Of a stretch of 7,832 nt of DNA, positions 7,249 to 7,832 are shown one piece after another. Numbering within the stretch: position 1 is the stretch's first letter; the number at the start of each line of letters is the position of its first letter. The notes under the pieces were generated by a model. The model did no database searches, was not told where the DNA came from, and saw only the letters and a program-made list of their open reading frames with translations. Source of the DNA: Cytophagales bacterium (GTDB lineage: Bacteria > Bacteroidota > Bacteroidia > Cytophagales > ES-bin-26); NCBI GenBank assembly GCA_014379925.1, contig JACMKY010000200.1, positions 1-7,832 on the forward strand, given 5' to 3'. The translations under genes were made by a program, and so were the position numbers.

Positions 7249-7832
7249 TCACTGATTGCTAACCCGGACTTTCTCGCCTTCCTTTATTTTCTGGGTGCCT
7301 TCCGTGACGACGATCTCCCCCTCCCGGAGGCCCTTTTTGACAATTACCTGGTGGTTGATGCGCGCACCGAGCGTTACTTTTTTCTGCGTCACCTTGCTGC
7401 TGTCGCCAACGACGAACACAAAATACTCGCTCATTTGCTCGGTCACGGCCTGGTAAGGAATGAGCAACTCCGGCTGGTTGGTGCTGTTTCTCACCCGCAC
7501 GTTGCCATTGAGACCCACTTTCAATTGCCTTTCGGGGTTCGGGAACGCGACGCGAACGCGGAGGGTACCGGTCTGCGGGTCGATGGCGCGGTCGATGATG
7601 CGGACGGAACCGGGGTATTGGTGGCGGCTACCCCCGGCCAAAGCGAGGACAAACGTTGAATCGCGGAGCACGTCCGGCTGGTTTTGCAGCTTCAAAAAAC
7701 GCGGAATCTCGGACTCGCCTACCTGAATATCGGCCGCAATCGGATTGTCGGAAGAGATGATGTTGAGCAGCATGGAGCCGGGGGCTACGGCCGCCCCGAG
7801 CCGCACCTGCGAGATGCCGATGGTGCCGTCCA
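7249..7832 (-). CDS. RND efflux periplasmic adaptor subunit (membrane fusion protein), 5' end outside window
   Basis: This is the C-terminal part (193 residues visible) of the adaptor that links the RND pump to the outer-membrane channel. The frame is open to the window edge, so the gene is partial and its start, signal or lipoprotein peptide, helical hairpin and most of the lipoyl domain lie outside. The visible part opens with the end of the lipoyl domain, DGTIGISQVRLGAAVAPGSM, where the DG-x-I-G pattern and the following Val and Gly residues are typical. The beta-barrel follows at visible residues about 28-118, with SVRIIDRAIDPQTGTLRVRV then FPNPERQLKVGLNGNVRV. The membrane-proximal domain runs from LLIPYQAVTEQ to VVTEGTQKIKEGEKVRVSNQ. 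The GTG codon at 7806 is internal, not a start, because lipoyl-domain codons continue upstream of it. It lies 96 bp before the RND pump on the same strand and should be co-transcribed with it. Confidence 0.96.
   Translation of the reverse strand, partial: DGTIGISQVRLGAAVAPGSMLLNIISSDNPIAADIQVGESEIPRFLKLQNQPDVLRDSTFVLALAGGSRHQYPGSVRIIDRAIDPQTGTLRVRVAFPNPERQLKVGLNGNVRVRNSTNQPELLIPYQAVTEQMSEYFVFVVGDSSKVTQKKVTLGARINHQVIVKKGLREGEIVVTEGTQKIKEGEKVRVSNQ

Overview
The window looks like a piece of chromosome from a Bacteroidota bacterium, most likely Cytophagales (Spirosoma/Larkinella-like). This rests on the ~790-residue MacB/FtsX-type permease with the start MLGNYFLIAWRNLKRHK, a style very common in that group, on a remnant of a Bacteroidota-type C-terminal secretion/sorting-like tail, on the lack of clear Shine-Dalgarno sequences, and on the moderately high GC coding sequence. 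The genus is an inference from protein style, not a database result.

Layout from left to right. Positions 125-652 (+) encode a small NTF2/SnoaL-like protein. Directly after its stop, 655-815 (+) holds the decayed last ~50 codons of a larger protein with a Bacteroidota C-terminal tail, broken by an in-frame stop and a frameshift. A short non-coding stretch follows to 1036, with one weak hairpin. Positions 1037-3415 (-) encode a complete two-module FtsX/MacB-type ABC transporter permease. A 551-bp gap (3416-3966) has no convincing gene, but it contains a good intrinsic terminator for the operon to its right and two short open stretches on opposite strands that might be debris. Positions 3967-7152 (-) encode a complete RND (HAE1/AcrB-type) efflux pump. 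After a 96-bp gap, 7249-7832 (-) holds the C-terminal part of its periplasmic adaptor (membrane fusion protein), cut off by the window edge.

How the genes work together. The adaptor and RND pump are on the same strand in the usual order (adaptor, then pump) and should form the inner-membrane and periplasmic parts of a proton-driven tripartite efflux system. No outer-membrane factor follows the pump: its stop is followed by about 140 bp and then the terminator hairpin, so the TolC-like partner must lie upstream of the adaptor or elsewhere. The ABC permease reads in the same direction but appears to be a separate unit, lies beyond the terminator, and has no ATPase gene beside it in this window. 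The NTF2-like gene points the other way and has no visible link to the transporters.

I found no new biological system here. Most of the window is ordinary transporter coding sequence. The points worth a second look are the decayed tail gene, the missing outer-membrane factor with a tiny stop/start-overlapping frame at the pump's end, and the unexplained 551-bp gap.
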